DNA of 64,000 nt from an uncultured Lachnospiraceae bacterium. GTDB taxonomy: Bacteria > Bacillota > Clostridia > Lachnospirales > Lachnospiraceae. Positions within the stretch are counted from its first letter, which is position 1; every line of letters starts with the position of its first letter. A program made the translations under genes and the position numbers. Below are positions 1-8,599 of the stretch, one piece after another. The stretch spans positions 1 to 64,000 of the forward strand of contig CAJTSD010000005.1 in the NCBI GenBank assembly GCA_910578795.1, given 5' to 3'. The notes below the pieces were generated by a model that saw only the letters and a program-made list of their open reading frames with translations, was not told the origin of the DNA and searched no databases.

Positions 1-270
1 TTCTTACCAAAAAAGAGGTATTTTTTTCCAAAGACACAAACTATTTTACACTACCAAATGAGCATTTATTCTAAATTTTTTATCGCACATTTGATTCGTT
101 ATGAAAGTTCCAATAATTATAAGGCGTTTGCAAGAGAGCTGAATGCACATATAAAAACAAATTTTGTAATCAGGCTTCCGGTAACTGATGGGCAGGAACC
201 TGATTATGGTTTTATGGATCGATATATCAAGTCATTATCGTTTAGTTGTAGGCTTGAAGATATAAATTAG
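1..270 (+). CDS. Restriction-system specificity (S) subunit-like protein, C-terminal end, partial
   Basis: The reading frame is open from the first base of the window to a TAA at 268-270, so this is the 3' end of a longer gene. The visible 89 residues end in a pattern typical of target-recognition subunits of type I or BcgI-like restriction systems: a helical stretch, then IRLPVTDGQEPDYGFMDRYI, then KSL. In that family the motif (LPV..G.PD..FM..YIKSL) closes the last target-recognition domain. An internal ATG at 58 is not the likely start because the coding frame continues upstream of it. The partner methylase and nuclease genes would lie to the left of the window. Family assignment rests on this short tail only. 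Confidence 0.6.
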   Translation, partial: FLPKKRYFFPKTQTILHYQMSIYSKFFIAHLIRYESSNNYKAFARELNAHIKTNFVIRLPVTDGQEPDYGFMDRYIKSLSFSCRLEDIN

Positions 271-359
271 TGGGGGGCAGTCATAGGGCACCCTCCCGTT
301 CTATGTACAGACTTGTGCAGAGAAAATATGCCATTAAAGTGGCGTATAGGGATACAGAA

Positions 360-383
360 AGCAGGGAAGAAACCTTCCCTGCT
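360..383 (-). terminator. Hairpin after the flavin reductase gene
   Basis: A 10-bp inverted repeat (AGCAGGGAAG at 360-369, CTTCCCTGCT at 374-383) with a 4-base loop sits just past the stop of the minus-strand gene at 391 and is followed on that strand by a short T-rich run. It is a likely terminator. A similar stem (CGAGTAGGG/CCCTGCTCG) occurs at 62762-62788. Confidence 0.5.
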
Positions 384-390
384 CAATTTG

Positions 391-894
391 TTACCGTGCC
401 AAAACTTCAATAATTTCCCCGACATACATCGTATGCATATCCCCGTCCTGATACCATTTTTCGATTTCGGGCAGCAGGAAGCTGTCTTTCGTGATTTTCA
501 TCGCCGCCATTTTGTTGCACAACAGAATAAAATCTCCTTCGTCAATAAACGGGATGGAGTGCTTATAATTCCATGTCAGTCCTGCCTCTGTCATTTTGTC
601 ACAGTTACGCCCGGAGTGGGAGCCGCAGTAGTTGAGCGCGGCGCGATGTCCTGCACCCATAAATGAGACGGAGAAAAAGTCGTTGCTGTCTATAAATTCT
701 TTCGTGAATCTTGAGTCGCGGATGAAGATAAAGGCAACATTTTTGCCCCAAAGCACACCGACACCGCCCCAACTTACCGTCATGGTATTTGCCGCATCTT
801 TGGTTCCTGCGGAGACAAGTCCCCAATCCTGACCGATGGTTTTGAATGGATTAAATTCCAGCTCTTCCAGTGGAAATGGTTGAAATGAATGCAT
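391..894 (-). CDS. Flavin reductase family protein (FMN-binding split barrel)
   Basis: This 167-residue protein fits the flavin reductase-like family, which binds FMN in a split beta-barrel and passes electrons from NAD(P)H or a partner to flavin or a substrate. The N-terminal part (GLVSAGTKDAANTMTVSWGG, then LWGKNVAFIFIRDSRFTKEF) is the characteristic core, with residues contacting the flavin phosphate in the T-M-T-V-S-W segment. The C-terminal part resembles the clostridial subset that acts on small aromatic or unknown substrates. It is soluble and probably cytoplasmic. It stands alone, convergent with the restriction gene fragment and followed by a hairpin at 360-383. The substrate cannot be told from sequence. 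Confidence 0.85.
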   Translation of the reverse strand: MHSFQPFPLEELEFNPFKTIGQDWGLVSAGTKDAANTMTVSWGGVGVLWGKNVAFIFIRDSRFTKEFIDSNDFFSVSFMGAGHRAALNYCGSHSGRNCDKMTEAGLTWNYKHSIPFIDEGDFILLCNKMAAMKITKDSFLLPEIEKWYQDGDMHTMYVGEIIEVLAR

Positions 895-976
895 ATTATC
901 GTTCCTTTCTGTTTTGATTTCTGTTTTTAATTGATTTATATAAAAATTATACTATCATATGCGGGAGATGCCGCGT

Positions 977-1159
977 CTATTCTTTGATTCTGTCTAATTC
1001 CGTGAGTTTGATTCCGGAAGATGTGAGGATTACCTTCAATTCAATATATCTTATTTTCATGGCTTTGTATGATTCGGAATCCTTATCGGCTAAAAGCATA
1101 TAGCTTTGTAATCTTGAAAACTCTTCAACAGAAATTTTCAGCATTTCTTTTTCAGTCAT
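977..1159 (-). CDS. Small hypothetical protein, 60 aa
   Basis: A short charged, probably all-helical protein beginning MTEKEMLKISVEEFSRLQSY. Its start has a clear Shine-Dalgarno on the minus strand (AAAGGTGGTG, about 5 bases before the ATG), which is the main reason to believe it is translated. No membrane segment, signal peptide or known motif is seen. It sits 80 bases upstream of the flavin reductase gene in the same direction and could be co-transcribed with it, although a fairly AT-rich gap separates them. Function unknown. Confidence 0.6.
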   Translation of the reverse strand: MTEKEMLKISVEEFSRLQSYMLLADKDSESYKAMKIRYIELKVILTSSGIKLTELDRIKE

Positions 1160-1205
1160 ATATTCACCACCTTTCCATTGTTCCTGTCTGTAATGGGATA
1201 ATGAT

Positions 1206-1340
1206 TATATTACAGGAACCGCTTCGCGCCCCCTGTAATCGGATGCACGGCGCAAAGAGAGCGCCTTTTATCAAAACTTGCTTTGCAAGTATTGATAAGT
1301 TATATTACAGGAACCGCTTCAAAAACCCTGTAATCAAATT
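1206..1340. repeat. Intergenic repeat with two copies of a 20-bp unit and hairpins
   Basis: The 20-mer TATATTACAGGAACCGCTTC occurs exactly at 1206-1225 and 1301-1320. Each copy is followed by CCCTGTAATC, so each can close a hairpin (ATTACAGG with CCTGTAAT). Between the copies lies another stem, TATCAAAACTTGC / GCAAGTATTGATA (about 1269-1297). The wider gap 1160-1548 holds this repeat and no other gene that I can support. Confidence 0.7.
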
Positions 1341-1548
1341 GATAAAGCAAAAGCTTTGTCTTAACTATATTATAATTGGTAACTTATGCAGTGTAAAGCC
1401 AATTCTGACAGTCTTATTTTTTATATGCGGCGGATTTGACGGCTGATATAAAAATTTATAAGGTTTTCATAAGATTCCCGCAAGGTTCCTGTAAGGTTGA
1501 CGTGATAGAATGGCAGAAAATGAAAACAAAAACAGGAGGATATGGAAA

Positions 1549-1962
1549 ATGAAAAAAACATTGTTTGCGGGAATTGGAGTGGCTGCTGCTGCGGTGGCTG
1601 TGCTGATTGGTCTTTTGCTGTGGGTTACTTCGGGGGTAGGGAGTGCGTATTATTACACGCAGATTGAGAACGCGAAACTGGAGGAGGTCGATTCGCGCGG
1701 CGGCGTGATTGATTTTCAGGGCGGAATGCCGTATTCCTATACGCTGACGGCTTATGACGAAAACGGAGGTGAGAAGGAGATGACATTCGGAGCGTCGAGG
1801 GAGCTTCGGGAGGGGGCGTTTCTTCGGCTGACGGTTGTGCCTGTCAGAGGCGTAGTGGAATGGAGCGAGGCGGCATATGATGAACTTCCGGCAGCGGTTC
1901 AAGGGAACTATGCGCCTGTGGCGGAAGATGCACGAAAACGCACGCAAAAACCAATATATTAG
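1549..1962 (+). CDS. YxeA family (DUF1093-like) secreted protein
   Basis: The protein has a hydrophobic signal or anchor segment (about residues 3-29, many Ala/Val) and then a small beta domain containing YYYTQIENAKLEEVDSRGG, PYSYTLTAYDENG and a late ELPAAV. This layout matches the YxeA/DUF1093 family, small exported OB-fold-like proteins of unknown role in Firmicutes. I chose the ATG at 1549 because AGGAGGA (1534-1540) lies 8 bases before it; the earlier in-frame ATG at 1510 has no such site and would add a hydrophilic stretch before the signal. It stands alone upstream of the gltB promoter. Confidence 0.7.
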   Translation: MKKTLFAGIGVAAAAVAVLIGLLLWVTSGVGSAYYYTQIENAKLEEVDSRGGVIDFQGGMPYSYTLTAYDENGGEKEMTFGASRELREGAFLRLTVVPVRGVVEWSEAAYDELPAAVQGNYAPVAEDARKRTQKPIY

Positions 1963-1992
1963 AAAAAAGTGCAACAAATTTACAAATACCTC

Positions 1993-2021
1993 TTTACAAA
2001 TGCGGAAATATTATTTATAAT
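1993..2021 (+). promoter_or_regulatory. Promoter of the gltB leader
   Basis: TTTACA (1993-1998), 17-base spacer, TATAAT (2016-2021): a near-consensus housekeeping promoter. Transcription would begin around 2028, at the first hairpin of the leader. Confidence 0.7.
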
Positions 2022-2029
2022 CGTAACAG

Positions 2030-2332
2030 ATAAAATAGTAGTACAAAAAAGAACTACTAAACACCTTGTTTTATGTGTGCATATTATTACAAATAAAGAA
2101 AGGTGTTTCGTAGCATGATGCACACAAAATGCAAAAACTGCATTTTGGCGCGCGCACGGAGTCCGCAGCGGAGTGCGTACTCCTAATTGAAAGCGATGAA
2201 AGCTTTTACGGTAAAATATGGAAAAGGAAAGTTGAGTAACCAAAGGCGGTTAATGCGTTTTTTGGTTACTTTTTTTATGCAAAGACCGGTGCAAGGCGCG
2301 TTAGCGTTTGGTTTGATAGGAGGAAAGTTGAG
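2030..2332 (+). promoter_or_regulatory. Structured 5' leader of gltB with pseudoknot and terminator
   Basis: About 300 bases between promoter and gltB contain no gene but many paired segments. TAGTAGT (2036-2042) pairs with ACTACTA (2053-2059). AAACACCTT (2059-2067) pairs with AAGGTGTTT (2100-2108). The loop of that stem holds TGTGTGCAT (2074-2082), which is perfectly complementary to ATGCACACA (2118-2126), giving an H-type pseudoknot. Then come AAAATGCA/TGCATTTT (2126-2146), CGCAC/GTGCG (2153-2177) and finally an intrinsic terminator at 2236-2276. Promoter, pseudoknot and terminator in this order is the layout of a riboswitch or other attenuator. I do not recognise it as a known class. Confidence 0.6.
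2236..2276 (+). terminator. Intrinsic terminator (attenuator) before gltB
   Basis: GTAACCAAA (2236-2244) and TTTGGTTAC (2261-2269) form a perfect 9-bp stem followed by seven T. It lies downstream of the gltB promoter and 56 bases before the gltB start, so it would stop gltB transcription unless antiterminated. Confidence 0.75.
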
Positions 2333-5300
2333 ATGTTTGATGCAAAATTAAATGTTCCCAAAGCGCCGCTATACAGGGCGGAATATGAGCATGACAACTG
2401 CGGTATTGGTGCAGTCGTCAATATCAAGGGGAAAAAATCGAGGGAAACAGTGGAAAATGCCTTGCGGATTGTAGAAAATTTGGAGCATAGGGCAGGTAAG
2501 GATGCCGAGGGCAAGACGGGTGACGGCGTTGGCATTTTGGTGCAGATTTGTCATGAATTTTTTGATAAAGTGACAAAGCCGCTCGGCATTACGCTTGGCA
2601 AAGAGCGCGAGTACGGCGTTGGCATGTTTTTCTTTCCGCAGGACGAGTTAAAGCGCAATCAGGCAAAGAAAATGTTTGAGATTATCGTTGAGAAAGAGGG
2701 CTTGGAGTTTTTGGGCTGGCGCGAGGTGCCCTGTGTGCCGTCGGTTCTCGGACATAAGGCAGTCGAGTGTATGCCCTGCATCATGCAGGCATTCGTGAAA
2801 AAACCGGAAACAGTGGAAAAGGGGCTTGCCTTTGACAGAAAGCTATATATTGCAAGGCGCGTGTTTGAGCAGAGCTCGGACAATACGTATGTCGTGTCGC
2901 TGAGCAGTAGAACAATTGTTTACAAGGGAATGTTTCTTGTGACACAGCTTCGGACGTTTTTTAAGGATTTGCAGAGCGCGGATTACGTTTCGGCAATTGC
3001 AATCGTGCATTCGCGGTTTTCCACAAACACCAATCCAAGTTGGGAGCGGGCGCATCCGAACCGCTTTATCGTACATAATGGTGAGATTAACACGATTCGC
3101 GGCAACGTAGATAAGATGATTGCCCGCGAGGAAAACATGGAGTCGGAATTTTTGAGCCGTGAGTTTCACAAGGTTCTTCCTGTCGTCAACGCGCAGGGGT
3201 CGGATTCGGCAATGCTTGACAATACGCTGGAGTTCCTCGTGATGAGCGGTATGGAGCTGCCGCTTGCGGTGATGATTACCATTCCCGAGCCGTGGGCAAA
3301 CAACCGGACGATGTCGCAGGCGAAGAAGGATTTTTATCAATACTATGCAACGATGATGGAGCCGTGGGACGGTCCGGCATCCATTCTTTTTTCGGACGGG
3401 GACATTATGGGGGCCGTGCTTGACAGAAACGGTCTTAGACCGTCGCGGTATTATATCACATCGGACGACCAGCTTATCCTTTCGTCGGAGGTGGGTGTGC
3501 TGCCGATTGACGCGGCAAAGATTGTGAAGAAGGACAGACTGCGTCCGGGGAAAATGCTCCTTGTGGACACGGTAAAGGGTGAGATTATTGATGACGATAC
3601 GCTAAAGGAACGTTACGCAAAGCGTCGTCCTTACGGGGAGTGGCTTGACTCGAACCTTGTGACGCTAAAGGAGTTGAAAATTCCCAATGTGAGGGTGCCG
3701 GAGTTTTCTTATGAGGAACGGCAGCGTATGCAGAAGGCGTTTGGCTATACCTATGAGGAGTTAAAGACAGGCATTCTGCCAATGGCGAAGAACGGCGGCG
3801 AGAGCATCGGGGCAATGGGCGTTGACACGCCGATTCCGGTACTATCAAGAACGCATCATCAGCTTTCGCACTATTTTAAGCAGCAGTTTGCGCAGGTTAC
3901 CAATCCGCCGATTGATGCAATCCGCGAGGAGGTTGTAACGGCAACAACTGTTTATATCGGAAAGGACGGAAATATCCTTCACGACACGGAGAAGAACTGT
4001 AATGTGCTAAAGGTCAATAACCCAATCCTCACAACGACGGACCTTCTAAAGATTAAAAACATGAAGCGGGAGGGTTTTCAGGTAGAGGTTATTCCGATTA
4101 TTTATTATAAGAACACAAGTTTGGAACGCGCAATTGACCATCTTTATGTAGAGGTGGACCGTGCATACCGCGACGGTGTGAATATTATTATTCTTTCGGA
4201 CAGGGGCGTGGACGAAAACCATGTGGCAATTCCGTCTCTTTTGGCGGTTTCCGCGATGCAAAAGCACCTAGTGCGCACAAAAAAGAGAACGAGTGTGGCG
4301 CTGATTTTGGAATCGGCGGAGCCAAGAGAGGTGCACGATTTTGCGGCGCTGATTGGGTACGGTGCGTGTGCAGTCAATCCGTATCTTGCACAGGAATCCA
4401 TTAAGGAGCTGATTGACACCGGAATGCTTGACAAGGATTATCACGCGGCGGTGGACGACTATAATGACGCCATTTTGCATGGCATTGTGAAGATTGCGTC
4501 GAAGATGGGTATTTCCACAATCCAGTCGTATCAGGGCTCGCAGATTTTTGAGGCGGTCGGGATTGATTCGGACGTGATAAATAAATATTTCACAAACACG
4601 GTATGCCGGATTGGCGGGATTAGTCTTGCGGAGATTGCAAAAGAGGTGGACGATTTGCATTCGTTGGCGTTTGACCCGCTTGGTCTTGCGACGGATTTGA
4701 CGCTTGACAGTCCCGGACAGCACAAGTCGAGAGGCGGTGCGGAGGAGCATTTATACAATCCTGCGACGATTCATTTGCTGCAGCAGGCGACAAAGCGAGG
4801 CGATTATGAGATGTTTAAGCAGTATTCCGCGCTCTTAACCGCAGAGGATTCCAATGCATCCGGCGGGTGCGTGCGCAATATTCGCGGTTTGATTGATTTT
4901 AATTATCCGAAGAAGGGCATTTCGATTGATGAGGTGGAGTCGGTGGAGAGCATTGTGAAGCGGTTTAAGACGGGAGCAATGTCGTACGGCTCAATTTCGA
5001 AGGAGGCGCATGAGACGCTTGCCATTGCGATGAACATGCTTCACGGAAAGTCCAACTCGGGCGAAGGCGGCGAGGATTTGGAGCGTATGGTTATCGGCGC
5101 GGACGGCTTAAACCGCTGTTCGGCAATCAAGCAGGTTGCAAGCGGGCGTTTTGGCGTGACCAGCCGTTATTTGGTGAGCGCGCAGGAAATTCAGATTAAG
5201 ATGGCGCAGGGCGCAAAGCCAGGCGAGGGCGGTCACCTTCCTGCGGGAAAGGTCTATCCTTGGATTGCAAAGACGAGGCATTCAACGCCGGGCGTTGGCT

Positions 5301-6895
5301 TGATTTCGCCTCCGCCGCATCATGATATTTATTCGATTGAGGATTTGGCGCAGTTGATTTACGATTTAAAAAATTCCAACAAGGACGCGCGGATTAGTGT
5401 CAAGCTTGTTTCGGAGGCAGGCGTGGGAACCGTTGCGGCAGGTGTGGCGAAGGCGGGTGCGCAAGTGGTGCTGATTTCGGGTTACGACGGCGGTACGGGC
5501 GCGGCGCCGAAGAGTTCTATCCACAATGCGGGACTTCCGTGGGAGCTTGGTCTTGCGGAAACGCATCAGACGCTGATACAGAACGGTTTGCGCAATAAAG
5601 TGCGTATTGAGACGGACGGAAAGCTGATGACGGGGCGCGATGTGGCGATTGCGGCAATTTTGGGCGCGGAGGAGTTTGGCTTTGCGACGGCGCCGCTTGT
5701 GACGATGGGCTGTGTGATGATGCGTGTCTGCAACCTTGACACGTGCCCTGTAGGTGTGGCGACGCAGAATCCGGAGCTGAGAAAACGGTTTCAGGGAAAG
5801 CCGGAGTATGTGATGAATTTTATGAAGTTTATTGCGCAGGAGCTTCGGGAATATATGGCGCGTCTTGGTGTGAGAACGGTTGATGAGCTGGTCGGGCATA
5901 CGGATTTGCTAAAGGAGAAGGAGAATTTGCCGAAGGGTACGCCCGCGCTTGATTTGAGCCTGATTTTAAAGAATCCGTATCAGAAAGAAAAGGCGGTGTT
6001 TGACGCAAAGCAGGTTTATGATTTTGAACTGGAAAAGACGCTTGACGAGAAGGTTTTGTTGAAAAAGCTTGGCGGTGCGCTTGCGGCGGGGGAGAAGAAG
6101 GAGATTGCGTTAGACGTGACGAACACGGACCGCGCGTTTGGTACGATTTTTGGTTCGGAGATTACGAAACGTTATTACAATACATTGGAGGAGGATACTT
6201 ACAGGGTGCACTGCAGCGGTGCAGGCGGTCAGAGCTTTGGCGCGTTTATTCCGAATGGTCTGACATTGGAGCTTGCGGGCGATTCCAATGACTATTTTGG
6301 TAAGGGCTTATCGGGCGGCAAGCTGATTGTGTATCCGCCGAAGGGGAGTGTATTCAAACAGGACGAGAATGTGATTATCGGAAACGTTGCGCTTTACGGG
6401 GCGACGAGCGGCAAGGCGTTTATTAACGGTGTTGCGGGAGAACGGTTCTGTGTGAGAAATTCGGGTGCGCTTGCGGTTGTTGAGGGCGTGGGCGACCACG
6501 GCTGTGAGTACATGACGGGCGGACGTGTGGTCGTGCTTGGCACAACGGGCAAAAATTTTGCTGCGGGCATGAGCGGCGGCATTGCGTATGTTTTGGATGA
6601 GGAGAATGACCTTTATATCAGGGTGAATAAGGAAATGGTTTTGATGGGCGAGATTACGAATAAATACGATGTGATTGAGCTCAAGGAAATGATTAAGGAG
6701 CACGTGGCATGTACGGGTTCTAAGAAGGGTAAGACCATTCTTGACAATTTCGGCGAGTATCTGCCGAAGTTTAAAAAGATTATTCCTTATGATTATGACA
6801 GAATGCTCAAGACCATTGTGCAGATGGAGGAGAAGGGTCTTAGCGCGGAGCAGGCGCAGATTGAGGCATTCTATGCGAACACAAAGCAAAAATAA
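2333..6895 (+). CDS. gltB: Glutamate synthase, large (alpha) subunit
   Basis: At 1520 residues this has the normal length and full domain order of the large subunit of NADPH-dependent glutamate synthase, which makes two glutamates from glutamine and 2-oxoglutarate. The class II glutamine amidotransferase domain begins at Cys23 in EHDNCGIG, after a 22-residue propeptide normally removed to free the catalytic Cys. A central domain is followed by the FMN-binding synthase domain (about 820-1200) with the 3Fe-4S cysteines C1127, C1133 and C1138 (in CVMMRVCNLDTCPVG). The C-terminal GXGXG beta-helix domain covers about 1270-1460. It is followed by the small subunit gltD. Control is probably through the pseudoknotted leader and terminator just upstream. 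Confidence 0.98.
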   Translation: MFDAKLNVPKAPLYRAEYEHDNCGIGAVVNIKGKKSRETVENALRIVENLEHRAGKDAEGKTGDGVGILVQICHEFFDKVTKPLGITLGKEREYGVGMFFFPQDELKRNQAKKMFEIIVEKEGLEFLGWREVPCVPSVLGHKAVECMPCIMQAFVKKPETVEKGLAFDRKLYIARRVFEQSSDNTYVVSLSSRTIVYKGMFLVTQLRTFFKDLQSADYVSAIAIVHSRFSTNTNPSWERAHPNRFIVHNGEINTIRGNVDKMIAREENMESEFLSREFHKVLPVVNAQGSDSAMLDNTLEFLVMSGMELPLAVMITIPEPWANNRTMSQAKKDFYQYYATMMEPWDGPASILFSDGDIMGAVLDRNGLRPSRYYITSDDQLILSSEVGVLPIDAAKIVKKDRLRPGKMLLVDTVKGEIIDDDTLKERYAKRRPYGEWLDSNLVTLKELKIPNVRVPEFSYEERQRMQKAFGYTYEELKTGILPMAKNGGESIGAMGVDTPIPVLSRTHHQLSHYFKQQFAQVTNPPIDAIREEVVTATTVYIGKDGNILHDTEKNCNVLKVNNPILTTTDLLKIKNMKREGFQVEVIPIIYYKNTSLERAIDHLYVEVDRAYRDGVNIIILSDRGVDENHVAIPSLLAVSAMQKHLVRTKKRTSVALILESAEPREVHDFAALIGYGACAVNPYLAQESIKELIDTGMLDKDYHAAVDDYNDAILHGIVKIASKMGISTIQSYQGSQIFEAVGIDSDVINKYFTNTVCRIGGISLAEIAKEVDDLHSLAFDPLGLATDLTLDSPGQHKSRGGAEEHLYNPATIHLLQQATKRGDYEMFKQYSALLTAEDSNASGGCVRNIRGLIDFNYPKKGISIDEVESVESIVKRFKTGAMSYGSISKEAHETLAIAMNMLHGKSNSGEGGEDLERMVIGADGLNRCSAIKQVASGRFGVTSRYLVSAQEIQIKMAQGAKPGEGGHLPAGKVYPWIAKTRHSTPGVGLISPPPHHDIYSIEDLAQLIYDLKNSNKDARISVKLVSEAGVGTVAAGVAKAGAQVVLISGYDGGTGAAPKSSIHNAGLPWELGLAETHQTLIQNGLRNKVRIETDGKLMTGRDVAIAAILGAEEFGFATAPLVTMGCVMMRVCNLDTCPVGVATQNPELRKRFQGKPEYVMNFMKFIAQELREYMARLGVRTVDELVGHTDLLKEKENLPKGTPALDLSLILKNPYQKEKAVFDAKQVYDFELEKTLDEKVLLKKLGGALAAGEKKEIALDVTNTDRAFGTIFGSEITKRYYNTLEEDTYRVHCSGAGGQSFGAFIPNGLTLELAGDSNDYFGKGLSGGKLIVYPPKGSVFKQDENVIIGNVALYGATSGKAFINGVAGERFCVRNSGALAVVEGVGDHGCEYMTGGRVVVLGTTGKNFAAGMSGGIAYVLDEENDLYIRVNKEMVLMGEITNKYDVIELKEMIKEHVACTGSKKGKTILDNFGEYLPKFKKIIPYDYDRMLKTIVQMEEKGLSAEQAQIEAFYANTKQK

Positions 6896-6973
6896 TGTTT
6901 AGTGCGATAAAAGACATCGCCCAAGAAATGCTAAGTTTTGGTTGTAGGAAATCTACAGAAAGTGAGAAAAAAG

Positions 6974-8467
6974 ATGGGAAAGCCAACAGGATTTTTGGAT
7001 TATGAGAGAAAAACCTCCGCGGCGCAGGCGCCGAAGGAGCGGATAAAGCATTTTAACGAGTTCCATACGCATCTTCCGATGGAGGAACAGCAAAAGCAGG
7101 GCGCGCGCTGTATGGAGTGCGGCGTGCCGTTCTGCCAGTCGGGTATGACGCTTGCGGGCATGACCTCGGGCTGTCCGCTGCACAATCTCGTGCCGGAGTG
7201 GAATGATTTGGTTTATACGGGAAACTGGGAACGCGCGTACAACAGGTTAAAAAAGACAAACAACTTTCCGGAATTTACGTCAAGGGTGTGTCCTGCTTTA
7301 TGTGAGAACGCATGTACGTGTGGATTAAACGGCGACGCGGTGGCGACAAAGGAAAACGAGTACGCAATTATTGAGAACGCATACAAAACAGGGCTTGCGG
7401 CAGCAAAACCACCGAAGGTGCGCACGAATAAAACGGTGGCGGTTATCGGCAGCGGTCCGGCAGGGCTTGCGGCGGCAGACCAGTTAAATAAGCGCGGGCA
7501 TAACGTGACGGTCTTTGAACGCAGCGACCGTGTGGGCGGGCTTTTGATGTACGGCATTCCGAATATGAAGCTCGAAAAGCACATTATTGAGCGCAAGGTT
7601 CAGGTGATGAAAGAGGAGGGTGTTCAATTTATAACAAATACCGATATTGGAAAGGATGCGAAATCCAAAAAGCTGGTTGAGGGCTTTGACAGGGTGGTGC
7701 TTGCCTGCGGAGCGTCCAATCCGAGGGATATTAATGCGCCGGGAAGGGACGCAAAAGGGATTTATTTTGCGGTGGATTTCTTAAAGGGCGTGACGAAAAG
7801 CCTATTGGATTCGGATTTAAAGGATAACGCGTTTGTTTCGGCGAAAGGGAAAAATGTTGTGATTATCGGCGGCGGTGATACGGGGAATGACTGTGTGGGC
7901 ACTGCAATCCGCTTAGGGGCAAAGTCGGTGACGCAGCTTGAGATGATGCCGAAAGCACCGGATACGAGAGCCGAGAACAATCCGTGGCCGGAATGGCCGA
8001 AGGTCTGCAAGACGGATTACGGTCAGGAGGAGGCGATTGCGCTGTTTGGGCATGATCCGCGGATTTATGAGGCGACGGTAAAGGAATTTTTGAAGGATAA
8101 GAGCGGGAATCTTACGGGTGTGAAAATCGTAAAGCTTGCGTGGGAGAAGGACGCGGCGACGGGCAGAATGAATATGAAAGAGGTTGAGGGCAGCGAGCAG
8201 GTGCTTGAGGCGCAGCTTGTGCTGATTGCGGCGGGCTTTTTGGGCAGTCAGAAGTATGTGACGGACGCTTTTCAGGTTGAGCTTGACGCGCGGACAAATG
8301 TGAAGACAGAACCTGACAGCTTTCAGACGAGCGTTGCGAACATTTTTGTGGCGGGCGATATGCATACGGGGCAGTCGCTTGTGGTGAAGGCAATCCGCCA
8401 GGGACGCGAGTGCGCGCGGGCGGTGGATGAGAGTTTGATGGGGTATTCGAATATGTTTATACAGTGA
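6974..8467 (+). CDS. gltD: Glutamate synthase, small (beta) subunit
   Basis: This 497-residue protein is the NAD(P)H- and FAD-binding partner of GltB, passing electrons from NADPH through FAD and 4Fe-4S clusters to the large subunit. It starts MGKPTGFLDYERK, the usual family start; the ATG at 6974 is therefore preferred over the upstream in-frame start at 6938. Cysteine motifs for the N-terminal clusters are visible (CMECGVPFC near residue 46, RVCPALCENACTCG near 110). Two dinucleotide folds follow (VIGSGPAG near 157, VIIGGGDTG near 295). The gene is 78 bases after gltB and surely co-transcribed. Strong hairpin at 8481-8510 ends the unit. Confidence 0.97.
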   Translation: MGKPTGFLDYERKTSAAQAPKERIKHFNEFHTHLPMEEQQKQGARCMECGVPFCQSGMTLAGMTSGCPLHNLVPEWNDLVYTGNWERAYNRLKKTNNFPEFTSRVCPALCENACTCGLNGDAVATKENEYAIIENAYKTGLAAAKPPKVRTNKTVAVIGSGPAGLAAADQLNKRGHNVTVFERSDRVGGLLMYGIPNMKLEKHIIERKVQVMKEEGVQFITNTDIGKDAKSKKLVEGFDRVVLACGASNPRDINAPGRDAKGIYFAVDFLKGVTKSLLDSDLKDNAFVSAKGKNVVIIGGGDTGNDCVGTAIRLGAKSVTQLEMMPKAPDTRAENNPWPEWPKVCKTDYGQEEAIALFGHDPRIYEATVKEFLKDKSGNLTGVKIVKLAWEKDAATGRMNMKEVEGSEQVLEAQLVLIAAGFLGSQKYVTDAFQVELDARTNVKTEPDSFQTSVANIFVAGDMHTGQSLVVKAIRQGRECARAVDESLMGYSNMFIQ

Positions 8468-8480
8468 GGATTTGCTGATG

Positions 8481-8510
8481 AATGAGTAAGGAGCTGCTTC
8501 CTTACTCATT
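8481..8510 (+). terminator. Terminator-like hairpin after gltD
   Basis: AATGAGTAAGGA (8481-8492) and TCCTTACTCATT (8499-8510) form a 12-bp stem with a 6-base loop, 13 bases after the gltD stop. The T tract that follows is weak. Confidence 0.6.
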
Positions 8511-8599
8511 ATTGTGATATGGGAAGGATTTGGAGCGAGCAGTATTTGATTTCCATACTGCAAAGATTATCTTTTTATATTGCTGTTATTCACGCCCGC

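Noticed and set aside
1206..1340. T-box leader (AGGAACCGC resembles the T-box core)
   Set aside because: No tRNA-pairing stem I, no specifier loop and no aminoacyl-tRNA or amino acid gene directly downstream; the core is also duplicated.
5366..5899. Long minus-strand open frame inside gltB (177 codons)
   Set aside because: It is a shadow of the strongly coding gltB frame; its product is Arg/His-rich with no domain, and there is no start signal.
6308..6889. Minus-strand frame of 193 codons at the end of gltB
   Set aside because: Opposite-strand shadow of gltB; low-complexity composition and no ribosome site.
7913..8563. Minus-strand frame of 216 codons over gltD
   Set aside because: Shadow of gltD, basic composition, no domain.
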